Shown in pieces: positions 5,868 through 6,542 of a DNA stretch of 6,542 nt; the first letter of the stretch is position 1; each line of letters starts with the position of its first letter. Origin of the DNA: Prevotella sp. (GTDB lineage: Bacteria > Bacteroidota > Bacteroidia > Bacteroidales > Bacteroidaceae); NCBI GenBank assembly GCA_017424205.1, contig JAFPAS010000186.1, positions 1-6,542 on the forward strand, read 5' to 3'. Position numbers and translations under genes: made by a program. The notes beneath the pieces are model-generated. The model was not told where the DNA came from and made no database searches. It was given only the letters and a program-made list of their open reading frames with translations.

Positions 5868-6542
5868 ATGGACAAGAATACAAAACTCGTAATATTCGAC
5901 GACGATCCTACCGGCATACAGACCGTGCACGGATGTCTGCTCGTGACCGACTGGAGCGCAGAGAACATAGAACGTGCGCTGACTGACAGCCAGCCGTTCT
6001 TCTACATACTCACCAATACCCGCGCGCTGACTCCTGCTGACGCCGAAAAAACATTGCGCAGCGCAGTGGAAGCCGTGGTGGAGGCGAACAAGAAGCATGG
6101 ATTCCAGCTTATATGTATCTCACGTAGCGACTCATGTCTGCGCGGCCACTTCCCTCTGGAGACTGATGTCATGCGCCAGGTGCTTGAGGAGAATGGCATC
6201 AAGGTATGGCCAGTGACTCCTTTCGTGCCGGCTTTCATCGAGAGCGGAAGAGTGACTATCAATGGCACACACTATATGCGCGACGGTGAAACGCTGATTC
6301 CTGTGTCAGAAACTGAGTTTGCACGCGACAATGTCTTCGGCTACAAGAATTCTGTACTGACGGAGTATATCCGTGAAAAGGGTGCAAATCCAGATCTCTA
6401 CGACATAGCTAACGCACAGAACTATGATGAACTCTATGCCTACTGTGACGCATTGTTCGCAAGAATCGGCACATGGGATGGCGCTGTCGTGATACGTTCG
6501 TCATCGTCACTGCCACGAGCTATGAGCGGCATCAGCGACAAA
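5868..6542 (+). CDS. DUF1537 four-carbon acid sugar kinase family protein, N-terminal part
   Basis: An open frame of 225 codons runs off the window end without a stop; family members are about 400-480 residues, so roughly the N-terminal half is present. This half is the sugar-acid-binding domain; the ATP-binding C-terminal domain would lie beyond the window. Recognised family motifs are FDDDPTGIQTVHG (10-22), FFYILTNTRALT (44-55), SRSDSCLRGHFPLET (85-99), VPAFIESGRVTINGTHY (120-136) and SETEFARDNVFGY (147-159). DUF1537 enzymes phosphorylate acid sugars such as D-threonate, D-erythronate or 3-oxo-tetronates with ATP in the cytosol; other sugar acids are also used. GAAGGAAAG at 5848-5856 is a possible ribosome-binding site, somewhat far from the ATG. 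The usual SRGDSTLRGH motif reads SRSDSCLRGH here, a mild variation. Its position after an anion transporter and a beta-keto acid cleavage enzyme supports a sugar-acid catabolic role. Confidence 0.9.
   Translation, partial: MDKNTKLVIFDDDPTGIQTVHGCLLVTDWSAENIERALTDSQPFFYILTNTRALTPADAEKTLRSAVEAVVEANKKHGFQLICISRSDSCLRGHFPLETDVMRQVLEENGIKVWPVTPFVPAFIESGRVTINGTHYMRDGETLIPVSETEFARDNVFGYKNSVLTEYIREKGANPDLYDIANAQNYDELYAYCDALFARIGTWDGAVVIRSSSSLPRAMSGISDK

Noticed and set aside
5792..5986. 64-codon plus-strand frame before and overlapping the kinase gene
   Set aside because: Arginine-rich, no family match, and it overlaps the DUF1537 frame that shows several conserved motifs.

Overview
The window looks like a chromosomal segment from a Bacteroidota genome, most likely Prevotella or a close relative. 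Two promoters match the Bacteroidota pattern: TTTG, exactly 20 bp, then a TAnnTTTG-type -7 box. Most genes have A-rich leaders without a strong Shine-Dalgarno sequence. The order acpP, fabF, rnc and an RNase III with a long charged tail also fit. The genus is an inference from style, not from a database match.

Left half (1-3345): a housekeeping block for fatty acid synthesis and RNA processing, all on the + strand. acpP (acyl carrier protein) has its own promoter and is followed by a 14-bp hairpin. A 535-base non-coding gap separates it from fabF (beta-ketoacyl-ACP synthase II). That gap holds two distinct things. At about 438-637 a series of nested complementary segments can fold into one long rod, a candidate structured RNA resembling 6S RNA in outline. 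At about 682-879 a palindrome-rich stretch looks like a dispersed non-coding repeat. fabF is followed by a perfect 12-bp hairpin, a 13-bp direct repeat and rnc (ribonuclease III). A textbook intrinsic terminator ends the block at 3344.

Right half (3355-6542): a probable catabolic locus on the same strand. A near-perfect Bacteroidota promoter lies 20-25 bases ahead of a BKACE-family (DUF849) beta-keto acid cleavage enzyme. Next come a hairpin, a 16-bp palindrome that could be an operator, a 12-helix MFS transporter of the anion:cation symporter type, and the N-terminal 225 codons of a DUF1537 (four-carbon acid sugar kinase) protein cut by the window edge. Together they suggest uptake of a sugar acid or other organic anion, ATP-dependent phosphorylation, and acetyl-CoA-dependent cleavage of a beta-keto acid intermediate. 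The substrate cannot be read from the sequence.

No tRNA, rRNA, CRISPR array, insertion sequence or prophage gene was seen.
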